Assembly (NCBI GenBank): GCA_964017045.1
Contig: OZ024795.1
Location: 27,876,366-27,940,365 of the forward strand
Source of the DNA: Omphiscola glabra
Taxonomy: Eukaryota; Mollusca; Gastropoda; Lymnaeidae
DNA length: 64,000 nt
Reading direction: 5' to 3'
The notes under the pieces are model-generated. The model was given only the letters and a program-made list of their open reading frames with translations, did no database searches and was not told where the DNA came from. The translations under genes were made by a program, and so were the position numbers. Numbering within the stretch: the stretch's first letter is position 1; every line of letters begins with the position of its first letter. Shown here one piece after another: positions 46,207 through 58,431 of this stretch.

Positions 46207-47044
46207 AAATATGAATGTAAAATGAGTTAAAGACCCATAATAAAAGTCCTATATTATGTTTAACTTTGACCCCGACTTCTCATAAATGAAATGAATTCCG
46301 TCTTGGAAGTCTTTAACTTGATTCGTGGCCTCTTAAAGTCCCCGAGGTCCACTCGTGTGTGTGTGTGTACACCTCATTCCGTATTAGCTTCTTAATGACC
46401 CCCATTCTCAGACTGTTCTTGTTCCAGAAAGTCCCTTTTTTTTATCTCAAGTTAATTGTACCTATACATCTCTCGACGTTTTGTAATTTTTGGTTTAGTG
46501 TTAACAGGAAGTCGTGTTTCGAGATAACTATTTAAAGGAGAATGAAATTCAGAACTGTTATACAGCTTTGGCAAAATGAAAACTGCCATGTTAGTTGACA
46601 TGTAAATAAGGTTTGTCCAGTGATTTTCATCAACATTTATCAAGTAAAGTTTAATTAATTTTTTTTTTAAATTCCAAGCTTAAAGTATAAAGAAATCAAA
46701 GAAGAAATGTAAAGACAGTTATTAAACAATCAAGTGGTGTGCTCCAGGGCTTCTGATATTAGGTTTCATAAAATATAACGCAACTTGTTGAGACACTACT
46801 TGATAATAGTACCTAAAACATTAATATGCTTTAAATGAATCTTTTTTGTGTGATCTTTTGAGAATTGCTGTCGTTAGAGTGGATCAGACCCGCCGACGGG
46901 CATTTTTGGGGTCAGCAATAAGTTCATGGCTGACTGTTTTCTCTTATAATTGTTCTAACATAGTCAATCATTCATAAATATAATGTATGCCTGAAGTTGT
47001 GCAGTCAACGTATTATAATAGATTTTAAATATGCTAGACATGAA
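46207..47044. other. unassigned sequence
   Basis: Nothing recognisable. Confidence 0.4.
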
Positions 47045-47686
47045 ATTGATTCCATAAGTCCGGATCTATGAATCTGACGGCAGAATGAATCAGTTACTCT
47101 AAGTCCAGATCTATGAATCTGACGGCAGAATGAATCAGTTACTCTAAGTCCAGATCTATGAATCTGACGGCAGAATGAATCAGTTTCTCTAAGTCCAGAT
47201 CTATGAATCTGACGGCAGAATGAATCAGTTACTCTACGTCCAGATCTATGAATCTGACGGCAGAATGAATCAGTTACTCTAAGTCCAGATCTATGAATCT
47301 GACGGCAGAATGAATCAGTTATTCTAAGTCCAGATCTATGAATCTGACGGCAGAATGAATCAGTTATTCTAAGTCCAGATCTATGAATCTGACGGCAGAA
47401 TGAATCAGTTACTCTAAGTCCAGATCTATGAATCTGACGACAGAATGAATAAGTTAGTCTACGTCCAGATCTATGAATCTGACGACAGAATGAATCAGTT
47501 ACTCTAAGTCCAGATCTATGAATCTGACGGCAGAATGAATAAGTTACTCTAAGTCCAGATCTATGAATCTGATGACAGAATGAATAAGTTACTCTAAGTC
47601 CGGATCTATGAATCTGACTGCAGAATGAATCAGTTACTCTAAGTCCGGATCTATGAATCTGACTGCAGAATGAATCAGTTTTCCCC
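47045..47686. repeat. 45-bp minisatellite, about 14 copies
   Basis: Core AAGTCCAGATCTATGAATCT then GACGGCAGAATGAATCAGTT. Forty-five is a multiple of three; the minus strand gives an unbroken 15-residue cycle (..SGLRVTDSFCRQIHR..) in a 230-residue frame. No start context, domain or flanking exon supports a gene. A poly(G) run abuts the right edge at about 47698. Confidence 0.95.
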
Positions 47687-48611
47687 AAATATGACATGGG
47701 GGGGGGGGGGAATCATTGCTTAAGCTGACAAATTTCTTTGCCAAGCAACAGTAACTCGTAATTACAGACGGCTTCGGTATGAGTGGCATCCCTTAATTGG
47801 AAAAAAAAAATTAATCATAACCAGTGTCGTCTCTATTTCAAACGGCCTCGTTGTTTTGGACACGCCCGACGTTATGAACAAATCTCATTTTTTTTGACAA
47901 GTACAGAGAAAGGGGAAACTCACATCTTCTCCATTTTTAGATTTAAACAATGCGAAATATCTGTCTACGCAAGAGACAACTGTAATGCAGTGAGGAGCCA
48001 CTGTTATCTCCGCGAATCAGTACAGTTAGACTAGTAGCAAGCACCGAGGGAAGGTCAGGTTTTAGCTCATAAAAAAAACTTACCAGTTAAATTATAAACC
48101 GACACGTTATCGCATACAAACACATACAAGTAAATATTCAAAATTAATTAATTTGTTTACTACAAATAAACCGCCCCAAATAATGGCGGCGGCATTGCGT
48201 GAAATTCGCATCTTCTAAAGTCACGTGGCGAGAACATGCATTCAAGTAATACTCTTTAAAATAATCTCAATGAGGGCTCACGTCTATGAATTTTATTTTG
48301 CGCGCCTACAGAACACAGCATTACAGCCACGCATTAAAACACCGAGAGAATTATTATTTTTTTTTGCGATGGTTAGGAAAATAGAAGGCTTGTAAGATTG
48401 TTGCACGCGTATTGTGTAGCCAATAAAGTCATATGTTCACCCCAGTAGTTTTTTTAGTTGACGGAGGTAAGGTATTTTCCAATATAAAAGATTTGACAGC
48501 ACAAACTCATTTGTATCCGATTTTTATTGTAAATCTTATTTTTAAGCCTTGTGATTATAACTAAATTTTCAAATATTTTGAGTTTGTTTCGTTATCATTT
48601 TCAAATATATC
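47687..48611. other. unassigned sequence
   Basis: An 83-residue plus frame (47783-48034) has no known motif. Confidence 0.4.
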
Positions 48612-48794
48612 ACAAAATCCTGTCAAGCAGCTGGCAAAATCCCGGCTAGCAGCTGGCAAAATCCCGGCTAGCAGCTGTCAAATTCCCGGCTAGCAGCTGT
48701 CAAAATCCCGGCTAGCAGCTGTCAAAATCCTGGCTAGCAGCTGTCAAAATCCTGGCTGGCAGCTGTCAAAATCCTGGCTGGCAGCTGTCAAAAT
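48612..48794. repeat. 22-bp minisatellite, about 8 copies
   Basis: Core AATCCCGGCTAGCAGCTGTC. The left copies read CTGGCAAA and the right copies TCCTGGC. Confidence 0.94.
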
Positions 48795-49014
48795 ACAAGA
48801 TATTTTCAATCCTTCAAAACCCGTCCAATTCCTTTACCAATAATAAACCTACTAACAATCGAGGTTAAACAGCTCAAAAAAAAAAAGCATATACACTTCG
48901 GAATAATCTTGCTGAAACTAATGAGGATTTTTGGTTTTGTTTAACTATCCATAAGACTGTGCTTGTTTATGACTACGAGGCGAAGAATGTATTAAAAGTT
49001 AGTCTATTGTATGA

Positions 49015-50664
49015 AAGTCTAATCACTGTTGAATGCCAGTCTCATGAGTGTTGAATGCCAGTCTCATGAGTGTTGAACGCCAGTCTCATGAGTGTTGAAT
49101 GCCAGTCTCATGAGTGTTGAATGCCAGTCTCATGAGTGTTGAATGCCAGTCTCATGAGTGTTGAACGCCAGTCTCATGAGTGTTGAATGCCAGTCTCATG
49201 AGTGTTGAATGCCAGTCTCATGAGTGTTGAACGCCAGTCTCATGAGTGTTGAATGCCAGTCTCATGAGTGTTGAATGCCAGTCTTATGAGTGTTGAATGC
49301 CAGTCTCATGAGTGTTGAATGTCAGTCTCATGAGTGTAGAATGCCAGTCTCATGAGTGTTGAATGCCAGTCTCATGAGTGTTGAATGCCAGTCTCATGAG
49401 TGTTAAACGCCAGTCTCATGAGTGTTGAATGCCAGTCTCATGAGTGTTGAATGCCAGTCTCATGAGTGTTGAACGCCAGTCTCATGAGTGTTGAATGCCA
49501 GTCTCATGAGTGTTGAATGCCAGTCTCATGAGTGTTGAACGCCAGTCTCATGAGTGTTGAATGCCAGTCTCATGAGTGTTAAATGCCAGTCACATGAGTG
49601 TTGAACGCCAGTCTCATGAGTGTTGAATGCCAGTCTCATGAGTGTTGAATGCCAGTCTCATGAGTGTTGAATGCCAGTCTCAAGAGTGTTGAATGCCAGT
49701 CTCATGAGTGTTGAATGCCAGTCTCATGAGTGTTGAATGCCAGTCACATGAGTGTTAAATGCCAGTCTCATGAGTGTTGAATGCCAGTCTCATGAGTGTT
49801 GAACGCCAGTCACATGAGTGTTGAATGCCAGTCTCAAGAGTGTTGAATGCCAGTCTCAAGAGTGTTGAATGCCAGTCTCATGAGTTTTGAATGCCAGTCT
49901 CATGAGTGTTGAACGCTAGTCACATGAATGTTGAATGCCAGTCACATGAGTGTTGAATGCCAGTCTCATTAGTGTTGAATGTCAGTCTCATGAGTGTTGA
50001 ATGCCAGTCTCATGAGTGTTGAACGCCAGTCTCATGAGTGTTGAATGCCAGTCTCATGAGTGTTGAATGCCAGTCTCATGAGTGTTGAATGCCAGTCTCA
50101 TGAGTGTTGAATGCCAGTCTCATGAGTGTTGAATGCCAGTCTTATGAGTGTTGAATGCCAGTCTCATGAGTGTTGAATGCCAGTCTCATGAGTGTTGAAT
50201 GCCAGTCACATGAGTGTTGAATGCCAGTCTCATGAGTGTTGAATGCCAGTCTTATGAGTGTTGAATGCCAGTCTCATGAGTGTTGAATGCCAGTCTCATG
50301 AGTGTTGAATGCCAGTCACATGAGTGTTGAATGCCAGTCTCATGAGTGTTGAATGCCAGTCTCATGAGTGTTGAATGCCAGTCTCATGAGTGTTGAATGC
50401 CAGTCTTATGAGTGTTGAATGCCAGTCTCATGAGTGTTGAATGCCAGTCTTATGAGTGTTGAATGCCAGTCTCATGAGTGTTGAATGCCAGTCTCATGAG
50501 TGTTGAATGCCAGTCTTATGAGTGTTGAATGCCAGTCTCATGAGTGTTGAATGCCAGTCTCATGAGTGTTGAATGCCAGTCTTATGAGTGTTGAATGCCA
50601 GTCTCATGAGTGTTGAATGCCAGTCTTATGAGTGTTGAATGCCAGTCTTATGAGTGTTGAATGC
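49015..50664. repeat. 22-bp minisatellite, about 75 copies
   Basis: Core TGTTGAATGCCAGTCTCATG. In the left part a GAACGCC form recurs every third unit (66 bp), a trimeric higher-order pattern. The right part lacks it and instead has GTCTTATG forms. No long open frame is noted. Confidence 0.96.
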
Positions 50665-50767
50665 CTCCTCATCATGATAAAAGAAGTTTAAAGCAAGCAA
50701 CAAAAGCAACAACTAAAACTAACAACAGCAAACACAGCGATGGCCAGTTTCATTTCGCTTCAAAGAA

Positions 50768-51058
50768 CTATAATAAGGTATTGGGCAATGGTTATGTTAT
50801 AGTAATATATTGGGCAATGGTCATGTTATAGTAAGGTATTGGGCAATGGTCATGTTATAATAAGGTATTGGGCAATGGTCGTGTTTTAGTAAGGTATTGG
50901 GCAATGGTCGTGGTATAGTAAGGTATTGGGCAATGGTCGTGTTATAGTAAGGTTTTGGGCAATGGTCGTGGTATAGTAAGGTATTGGGCCATGGTCGTGT
51001 TATAGTAAGGTATTGGGCAATGGTCGTGTTATAGTAAGGTATTGGGCAATGGTCGTGT
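50768..51058. repeat. 29-bp minisatellite, about 10 copies
   Basis: Core GTAAGGTATTGGGCAATGGT then CGTGTTATA; left copies have CATG in place of CGTG. Confidence 0.94.
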
Positions 51059-51751
51059 GTCTGATTTAACAAAGATTTCAGCAAATAATAAAATATTTCT
51101 GTACTTTTTATTTTCTTCAACCCCCCCCCCCCCCCTTTCCCAAAACCATTAAATCCCCGCCTTAAAAAGTCACATATTTAGGTCAGACTCATGAAACTAG
51201 GAATTTCAATTCAAAAGTTCTAAGTTGTGTTCAAAGCATAACGTAAAAGTGAAGGTCAGAAGGAACAAAACAAACATCCAAGGATATTGATTGTTGACTT
51301 TTGACAAAGACGTCCTGTCAAGTGAGCTGCGCAGACAATCACTTCCGGCTAGTGTTTGTGTACCCAAGTCAGGCAACGCTACTGAACGTTGAAGCTCGAC
51401 CTTCTATGGTTGATAATGTCCCTTAGTTGCCACTAAGAGGCTAGATTTTGATGTTAGGTTTGATCGTGAACAACGGTCGGTGAGAAAGGAACACGATATC
51501 CGAATGTTTAAAAAAAAATATTTTAATGGTCAACGGAATCTCAGCTTGTGAAACGGGAAAGAAAATGCTTTGGTGTTATTATGTGGAAGATTATATTAAA
51601 AAGTATTTTGCAAGAGAAATGTTTAAGATATTAAGGGGAACGGTACGTTATGATATCAGGGTTAAAATGTACCGGGATGTCATGGAGACACTCTATCAGA
51701 GTGTTATTGTAACAATGCATCATAATGTCCGAATAACAATATATCATAATT
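51059..51751. other. unassigned, with a poly(C) run
   Basis: Poly(C)/CCCTTTCCC at about 51121-51139. The 76-residue plus frame at 51526-51756 has no known motif. Confidence 0.4.
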
Positions 51752-52096
51752 CATAGAGACAATACATTAAGATTTCATTAAACAATATATTAGGGTGTTA
51801 TTTAACAATATAATAGGATGTCGGTAAACTTTAAATTAGTATGTAAACAATACATTGGGATGTTATTAAACAAAATATCAGGATGTCATTAAACAATATA
51901 TAATGATGTCATTAAACAATATATAATGATGTCATTAAACAATATATAATGATGTCATTAAACAATATATAATGATGTCATTAAACAATATATAATGATG
52001 TCATTAAACAATATATAATGATGTCATTAAACAATATATAATGATGTCATTAAACAATATATAATGATGTCATTAAACAATATACAAGGATATCAT
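51752..52096. repeat. 23-bp AT-rich minisatellite, about 14 copies
   Basis: Core AATGATGTCATTAAACAATA. About eight right-hand copies are identical; left-hand copies are diverged. Confidence 0.93.
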
Positions 52097-52122
52097 TGGG
52101 AGCGTAATATCATAATGAAGTA

Positions 52123-52829
52123 CCCCCGGGGCTCCGGTTGACAAGTCTGTGGTCGCTTGCCGATTGAGAAGCATCGGCCACCCGACCCCCTCGACGTTAA
52201 CCGGGGAACACAACCACCATTGCGTGTCCCGGCAGACAAGGGACATGAATGGTACCTGCCGGAATAAAAACAGTACCTACATGGCTGCCAAATGTGACGT
52301 CTTACAGTTGGACGTAAAGGCAGAGACAGGGTAAGGATCATGATAACAAGTTACCGCTAATAGATATAAGGCAAGAGGCTAAGGTGGAAGCCTCTAGCCG
52401 ATGATTCTAAATACGCAGCCATGAGAAAGCTGCTGCTGGCAGACCGTTTCGTCCTAGCTACTTTGCAAACTAGTTGCGGGGTGGAAGCCCACTGTAGAGC
52501 CCCTCTTAAAGGGTGTCGGACTCTTCCCCGGGATGGGTGGGGAAAGATATTAGGACGCTGATGTTCTATCCTGACTCCCCCGGGAGAGTCGGCTGCGGAG
52601 GCTTTAAACGCAGCGTTTTCGGTCGACCGGACGTCCGGGGAGCGCCCCCATCTGCAAATCCGATCGAGCGGGTGCGGGTGGGGGCGGTCCAGGCCGGGGA
52701 TGTCCGTGGTGTGCTGCCACACGGTGTGGCATCGGGGAGACCTGTCATTTGGACTGTGTGGAGGTGCGTTGGGGAGGGCATTAAGACCTCACGCTCGACA
52801 GCCCGCCGACGTCATTTCCCAATGTAACA
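52123..52829 (+). mobile_element. GC-rich retroposon family, copy 4 (apparently full length)
   Basis: 707 bp between perfect copies of CATAATGAAGTA (52111-52122 and 52830-52841), a 12-bp target duplication. Starts CCCCCGGGGCTCCGG and ends ..GTCATTTCCCAATGTAACA. No poly(A) tail. It shares middle and 3' segments with the copies at 12426, 38017 and 40884. Plus- and minus-strand frames of about 100-120 residues show no known domain, so it looks non-autonomous. It lies exactly between two unrelated arrays. Confidence 0.85.
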
Positions 52830-52835
52830 CATAAT

Positions 52836-53353
52836 GAAGTAAGGCACAATTATCACTATGACATGAGAAACACAATGTCGGCCCGCAATTATCAAGATGA
52901 CATGAGAATTGCAAGACCAAGTCGCAATTATCAAGATGACACGAGAATTACAAGACCAAGCTGCAATTATCAAGATGACATGAGAAACACAAGACCAGAC
53001 CGCAATTATCAAGATGACATGAGAATTACAAGACCAAGCCGCAATTATCAAGATGACATGAGAATTACAAGACCAAGCCGCAATTATCAAGATGACATGA
53101 GAATTACAAGACCAAGCCGCAATTATCAAAAAGACATGAGAAACACGAGACCAGGCCGCAATTATCAAGATGACATGAGAAACACAAGACCAGGCCACAA
53201 TTATCAACTTGACATGAGAATTACAGGACCAGGCCGCAATTATCAAGATGACATGAGAATTACAAGACCAGGCCGCAATTATCAAGATGACATGAGAAAC
53301 ACAAAACCAGGCCGCAATTATCAAGTTGACATGAGAAGCACAAGACCAGGCCG
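52836..53353. repeat. 39-bp minisatellite, about 13 copies
   Basis: Core AATTATCAAGATGACATGAG then AATTACAAGACCA. AATTACA/AAACACA and CCAAGC/CCAGGC forms are mixed. Thirty-nine is a multiple of three; frames of about 170 residues exist on both strands. Confidence 0.95.
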
Positions 53354-54013
53354 CTCTATAATATTCCTATAATTATTTTTATGTGTTTGAAAAATGTTCA
53401 TTGCTGGTTTTATTTTCAAGTCCTTCGAAGAACATGGTTAAATATTCTAGTGGTAAAAAGAAAATATCACAGAGTTAACTTTTGATAAAATTCAGACCAC
53501 CTCCTAGATGGCGTGTACAACCTGATTGTGAAATGTCAGAGCCATGATCATGATTACATTGTTGTATTAGTCTTCTCGTTCTAGGCGCTATTTGACGAGA
53601 GACAACGTTAATGAGAGTTGACAAGTTGTCGAGCTGAGAATTAGAAAATTCCTTGCTTGGATTTTGACCAGGATCGTCAGCTTGTGGACACTCGTACAGG
53701 AGAAGAGACGAGGCTAGAACAATGGTCCCTTAATTGTATATAACAGTATACAAGTAGAGACTGACATTGAAGTGGGGCTAAAGGAAAAAATGAAAGGCGC
53801 AGATGAATATGTCGGGTTTTCATTTGTTGCATTCGGAGGAAGTTATAAAGCAGCAGAAAATTGAATGTGATTTCTTTTTGGTGTTTTAAAAAAGGGAAAG
53901 AAATTAAGACCATGGACATTTTAACCTAAAGGCAAATGATGCCAGTGACTAGGACCACGTGCCTCTAATGGGGGTGGGGGGCGCTCTATTTATCTTAAAC
54001 CCATGTACTTGTA
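53354..54013. other. unassigned sequence
   Basis: Nothing recognisable; a short G run lies near 53970. Confidence 0.4.
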
Positions 54014-55441
54014 ATGATGTAGTGTATAGTGCTGATGGACAGCTCGGGCAGTTATCGACATACATAACACGTTATATGATGTAGTGTATAGTGCTGATGG
54101 ACAGCTCGGGCAGATATCGCCATGCATAACACGTTATATGATGTAGTGTGTAGTACTGATGGACAGCTCGGGCAGATATCGCCATGCCTAACATGTTATA
54201 TGATGTACTGTATAGTACTGATGGACAGCTCGGGCAGATATCGCCATGCATAACACGTTATATGATGTAGTGTGTAGTACTGATGGACAGCTCGGGCAGA
54301 TATCGCCATACTTAACACGTTATATGATGTAGTGTGTAGTACTGATGGACAGCTCGGGCAGATATCGCCATGCCTAACATGTTATATGATGTAGTGTATA
54401 GTGCTGATGGACAGCTGGGGCAGATATCGCCATACATAACACGTTATATGATGTAGTGTATAGTGCTGATGGACAGCTCGGACAGATATCGCCATGCATA
54501 ACACGTTATATGATGTAGCGTGTAGTACTGATGGACAGCTCGGGCAGTTATCACCATACATAACACGTTATATGATGTAGTGTGTAGTACTGATGGACAG
54601 CTCGGGCAGATATCGCCATGCCTAACACGTTATATGATGTAGTGTGCAGTGCTGATGGACAGCTCGGGCAGATATCGCCATGCCTAACATGTTATATGAT
54701 GTAGTGTGCAGTGCTGATGGACAGCTCGGGCAGATATCGCCATACATAACACGTTATATGATGTAGTGTATAGTACTGATGGACAGCTCGGGCAGATATC
54801 GCCATGCATAACACGTTATATGATGTAGTGTGTAGTACTGATGGACAGCTCGGGCAGATATCGCCATACTTAACACGTTATATGATGTAGTGTGTAGTAC
54901 TGATGGACAGCTCGGGCAGATATCGCCATGCCTAACATGTTATATGATGTAGTGTATAGTGCTGATGGACAGCTGGGGCAGATATCGCCATACATAACAC
55001 GTTATATGATGTAGTGTATAGTGCTGATGGACAGCTCGGACAGATATCGCCATGCATAACACGTTATATGATGTAGCGTGTAGTACTGATGGACAGCTCG
55101 GGCAGTTATCACCATACATAACACGTTATATGATGTAGTGTGTAGTACTGATGGACAGCTCGGGCAGATATCGCCATGCCTAACACGTTATATGATGTAG
55201 TGTGCAGTGCTGATGGACAGCTCGGGCAGATATCGCCATGCCTAACATGTTATATGATGTAGTGTGCAGTGCTGATGGACAGCTCGGGCAGATATCGCCA
55301 TACATAACACGTTATATGATGTAGTGTATAGTACTGATGGACAGCTCGGGCAGATATCGACATACATAACACGTTATATGATGTAGTGTGTAGTACTGAT
55401 GGACAGCTCGGGCAGATATCGACATACATAACACGTTATAT
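54014..55441. repeat. 62-bp satellite array, about 23 copies
   Basis: Each unit contains GATGTAGTGTATAGTGCTGA, TGGACAGCTCGGGCAGATAT and CGCCATGCATAACACGTTAT. Variant units (ACAGCTGGGG at 54411 and 54969; GTGCAGTGCTG near 54643 and 55201) recur at 558 bp, exactly nine units. So a nine-unit block is duplicated. Confidence 0.96.
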
Positions 55442-56007
55442 AATTAGAGGTAGGAAAGGCTAATAGATGGAAACAAGACGTGGTCAACCTTTTCTAGAAC
55501 GGTAATTACAACAAAATAAAGTAGAAAAAAAAGTGGGGGGGGGGGGGGGCCTAGAGACCGTCTTCTTTTGCTGACAGTAGCGATGAATCGGGAGAAAATC
55601 AATTTCAGATAATTGGTTCAATGAATAAGAGACCTAAATTGTGAAACAACACACGCTAGGCTTAAACTCATTGATAAACGATATGGGTTTGGCCTGGTGG
55701 GGTGGGGATGTGGGGGAGTATAATAGCTTAACTTGACCACATGTTACCGGGGCAATTCCAAAAAGTTTACCCCCATAAACACATCGACACATTATAAGTG
55801 CTGACCGGGGTGCAACCCTTTAGGTACGCCAATGAGGGAGACAAAATTTTGAATGCGCCCTGGATCCAGCTAGACAGCCAGATAGCTAGATTCTTATAAT
55901 ATGAAAAAATTGCCCCGGAAATCCTCCCGATTCGGGTAAAAACTTTTCGAAAGGAATTACTTTATTCGTTAAATTTTTTTTTTTTTTTTAAATTTCAGGG
56001 AATAAAC
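55442..56007. other. unassigned, with a poly(G) run
   Basis: Poly(G) at about 55536-55549. CCGGGGCAATT (about 55748) and ATTGCCCCGG (about 55908) are complementary words but not part of a clean inverted repeat. Confidence 0.4.
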
Positions 56008-56448
56008 TTGTACAATGTTCAATATATGGAAGAACCAGTAAAATATTGTTACAATGTTCAATATATGAAAGAACCAGTAAAATATTGTTACAATGTTCAA
56101 TATATGAAAGAACCAGTAAAATATTGTTACAATGTTCAATATATGGAAGAACCAGTAAAATATTGTTACAATGTTCAATATATGGAAGAACCTGTAAAAT
56201 ATTGTTACAATGTTCAATATATGAAAGAACCAGTAAAATATTGTTACAATGTTCAATATATGGAAGAACCAGTAAAATATTGTTACAATGTTCAATATAT
56301 GGAAGAACCAGTAAAATATTGTTACAATGTTCAATATATGGAAGAACCAGTAAAATATTGTTACAATGTTCAATATATGGAAGAACCAGTAAAATATTGT
56401 TACAATGTTCAATATATGGAAGAACCAGTAAAATATTGTTACTGTTGC
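56008..56448. repeat. 39-bp minisatellite, about 11 nearly identical copies
   Basis: Core TTACAATGTTCAATATATGG then AAGAACCAGTAAAATATTG. Only GGA/AAA and one CCA/CCT difference. Frames open on both strands (13-residue cycle). Very recent expansion. Confidence 0.96.
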
Positions 56449-56498
56449 TGAATTATACAATTTAGACGCTCTAGTGAACATTTCAAGCATTTGGAGTC

Positions 56499-56813
56499 GT
56501 TACCCCTTTATATAGACGCAAAGTTACCCAAGATTATGATCCATTAATTAGAAATAAAGTTACTCATTCTGACAGTGAGGATATGTCTAAATTCATTTTA
56601 AATTTTCATTCCCACAACTTTGTGGCTCGTTATCTAGTTCTCAAGGACAGGTCCAGTCTTATGGCAGATCCTCTTTTGGCTTTCCGAAGGGACAAGAGAC
56701 TTAGGGATATGGCTGTTAGTGGCCACCTCCCTGCTATTAAAACACATATAGTCACCAAAAGTTGCAACGGTAGTCAGCGTAATACGTGCCGATTCGTGAT
56801 TAAAGTTGATTAG
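56499..56813 (+). mobile_element. Penelope-like retroelement fragment
   Basis: The frame reads ..VLKDRSSLMADPLLAFRRDK.. then ..RLRDMAVSGHLP.., ending ..NTCRFVIKVD. The pattern of a proline plus FRRxKxLRDxxVxxxLP, followed by cysteine-containing residues, is that seen between the reverse transcriptase and endonuclease parts of Penelope-like elements. Catalytic parts are absent. Family call is from motif memory. Confidence 0.55.
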
Positions 56814-58130
56814 ATCACTTTCCCTCTGGAAATATTCAGAATACAGATATATTTTTAAATATGTAAATTTAATGTATACTTAAATGAATGCCTTTTGTTT
56901 TACTGATGAAGGCATTTCACTATACGTTTGAATTATTATTCTGCCCAACCATAATTAAAGCTTAACATATATTGTTTTATTTACAGGCAATGTTTGTGTC
57001 TCATTAATCTACATAAAAAGGTTTGTTATTATCAAATGGGTAAGCCACAGTAAGTGACAACACATCTGGATTCTTCAGCATATTGTAATTTTAATTAACA
57101 ATATATTTAGTGACTTTATTGAAATAGTTGCTTAAAATGTCTCTTAGACACAACTTACTTAAATTTAGATACTGTTTAAAAATCAATATTTCTTTTATTT
57201 TATGACTTCAGCAGGCAACCCACGGAAATCCACTCGGGAGCTGGGGTCACTTCGCATGAACTGGGAACCTGTACTCTGGTAACTTGAAGATACGATTCAA
57301 ACTACTTTCATATTGTGTATTGTTCTGTAGTGCCAAATGAGCCAAATAATATAAATTATACTTATATATATGTCTACAGGCGGTATAATTCATTTAAAGA
57401 CTGTAAAAATAAAGCCATTGTTTCAACACATTCTTTTGTAGTCACTGTCGATTTGTTTATTATGCTATAATTGAAATAATATTATCCTGGATCCCAGGAT
57501 GAGAGTCCCTTGTATCCAGTTTTTCTGGGATAATCAAAAACTTTTGGCCATGAGAACCGCTAGTTATCATGCATGTTATCAGATAGACATGGCATCATTG
57601 TCATAGTTATCAAGAGCCTCTTGTGCTTGGCGATTCCTCTTTACCAGCTTCATAACGTCACATTTATTATAACCATCTCCTATTCTTTCTGTCGCACACC
57701 CACAGACAGTCACACAATCACACACCTGAGCGAGGACTTTTTATCTGCCGTGAACTCGCCATTTACCTCCCTTTATTTATTCGGCCCACCCTACCGGAAA
57801 TGTGACAAGTGGTGGGGGGGGGGGGGGGAGATGTAGGAAAATAGAGAAGCAACGGGAAATGACCACCGGAAGTAGAGAAAATCTGACCCCTTAATGTGCT
57901 GTCTAGCTATTGGTTGCCAGTAAACGAGGGGGGGGAGGGGAGTAGTGAGGGATGGTTTAACTCGTGGACGTTATTTTGGCTTGGGCATTGCCAAAAAAGT
58001 ACACAGTGCTATTTTTATAAAACTGGATCAAATTTTACTACAATGTACAATGAAACATGGCAAAAAGCCACCTTTACCATAGACACACAAAAACATACTC
58101 ATCCTTTTTTTTTTTTTTACTGGCATCCGT
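56814..58130. other. unassigned sequence
   Basis: Poly(G) at about 57813-57827 and a poly(T) run near 58107. No gene recognised. Confidence 0.45.
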
Positions 58131-58431
58131 CCGTCACAATGTGACGATGGTGTAGACGTCACAATGTGACGATGGTGTAGACGTCACAATGTGACGATGG
58201 TGTAGACGTCACAATGTGACGATGGTGTAGACGTCACAATGTGACGATGGTGTAGACGTCACAATGTGACGATGGTGTAGACGTCACAATGTGACGATGG
58301 TGTAGACGTCACAATGTGACGATGGTGTTGACGTCACAATGTGACGATGGTGTAGACGTCACAATGTGACGATGGTGTAGACGTCACAATGTGACGATGG
58401 TGTAGACGTCACAATGTGACGATGGTGTAGA
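58131..58431. repeat. 25-bp minisatellite with a palindromic core, 12 copies
   Basis: Each unit contains CGTCACAATGTGACG, a perfect 7+1+7 palindrome, then ATGGTGTAGA. The units are almost identical (one GTTGA). The arms carry CRE half-sites CGTCA/TGACG. Confidence 0.95.

Noticed and set aside
47005..47697. 230-residue minus-strand repeat protein
   Set aside because: 45-bp array without stops; no domain, signal or exon context. Kept only as a repeat.
47783..48034. 83-residue plus-strand frame
   Set aside because: No recognisable motif; length is expected by chance.
55748..55918. Possible inverted repeat CCGGGGCAATT / ATTGCCCCGG
   Set aside because: Neighbouring words are in the wrong order for a simple inverted repeat; no target duplication.
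58131..58431. CRISPR-like palindromic repeats
   Set aside because: No spacers of variable sequence; simple 25-bp tandem repeat.
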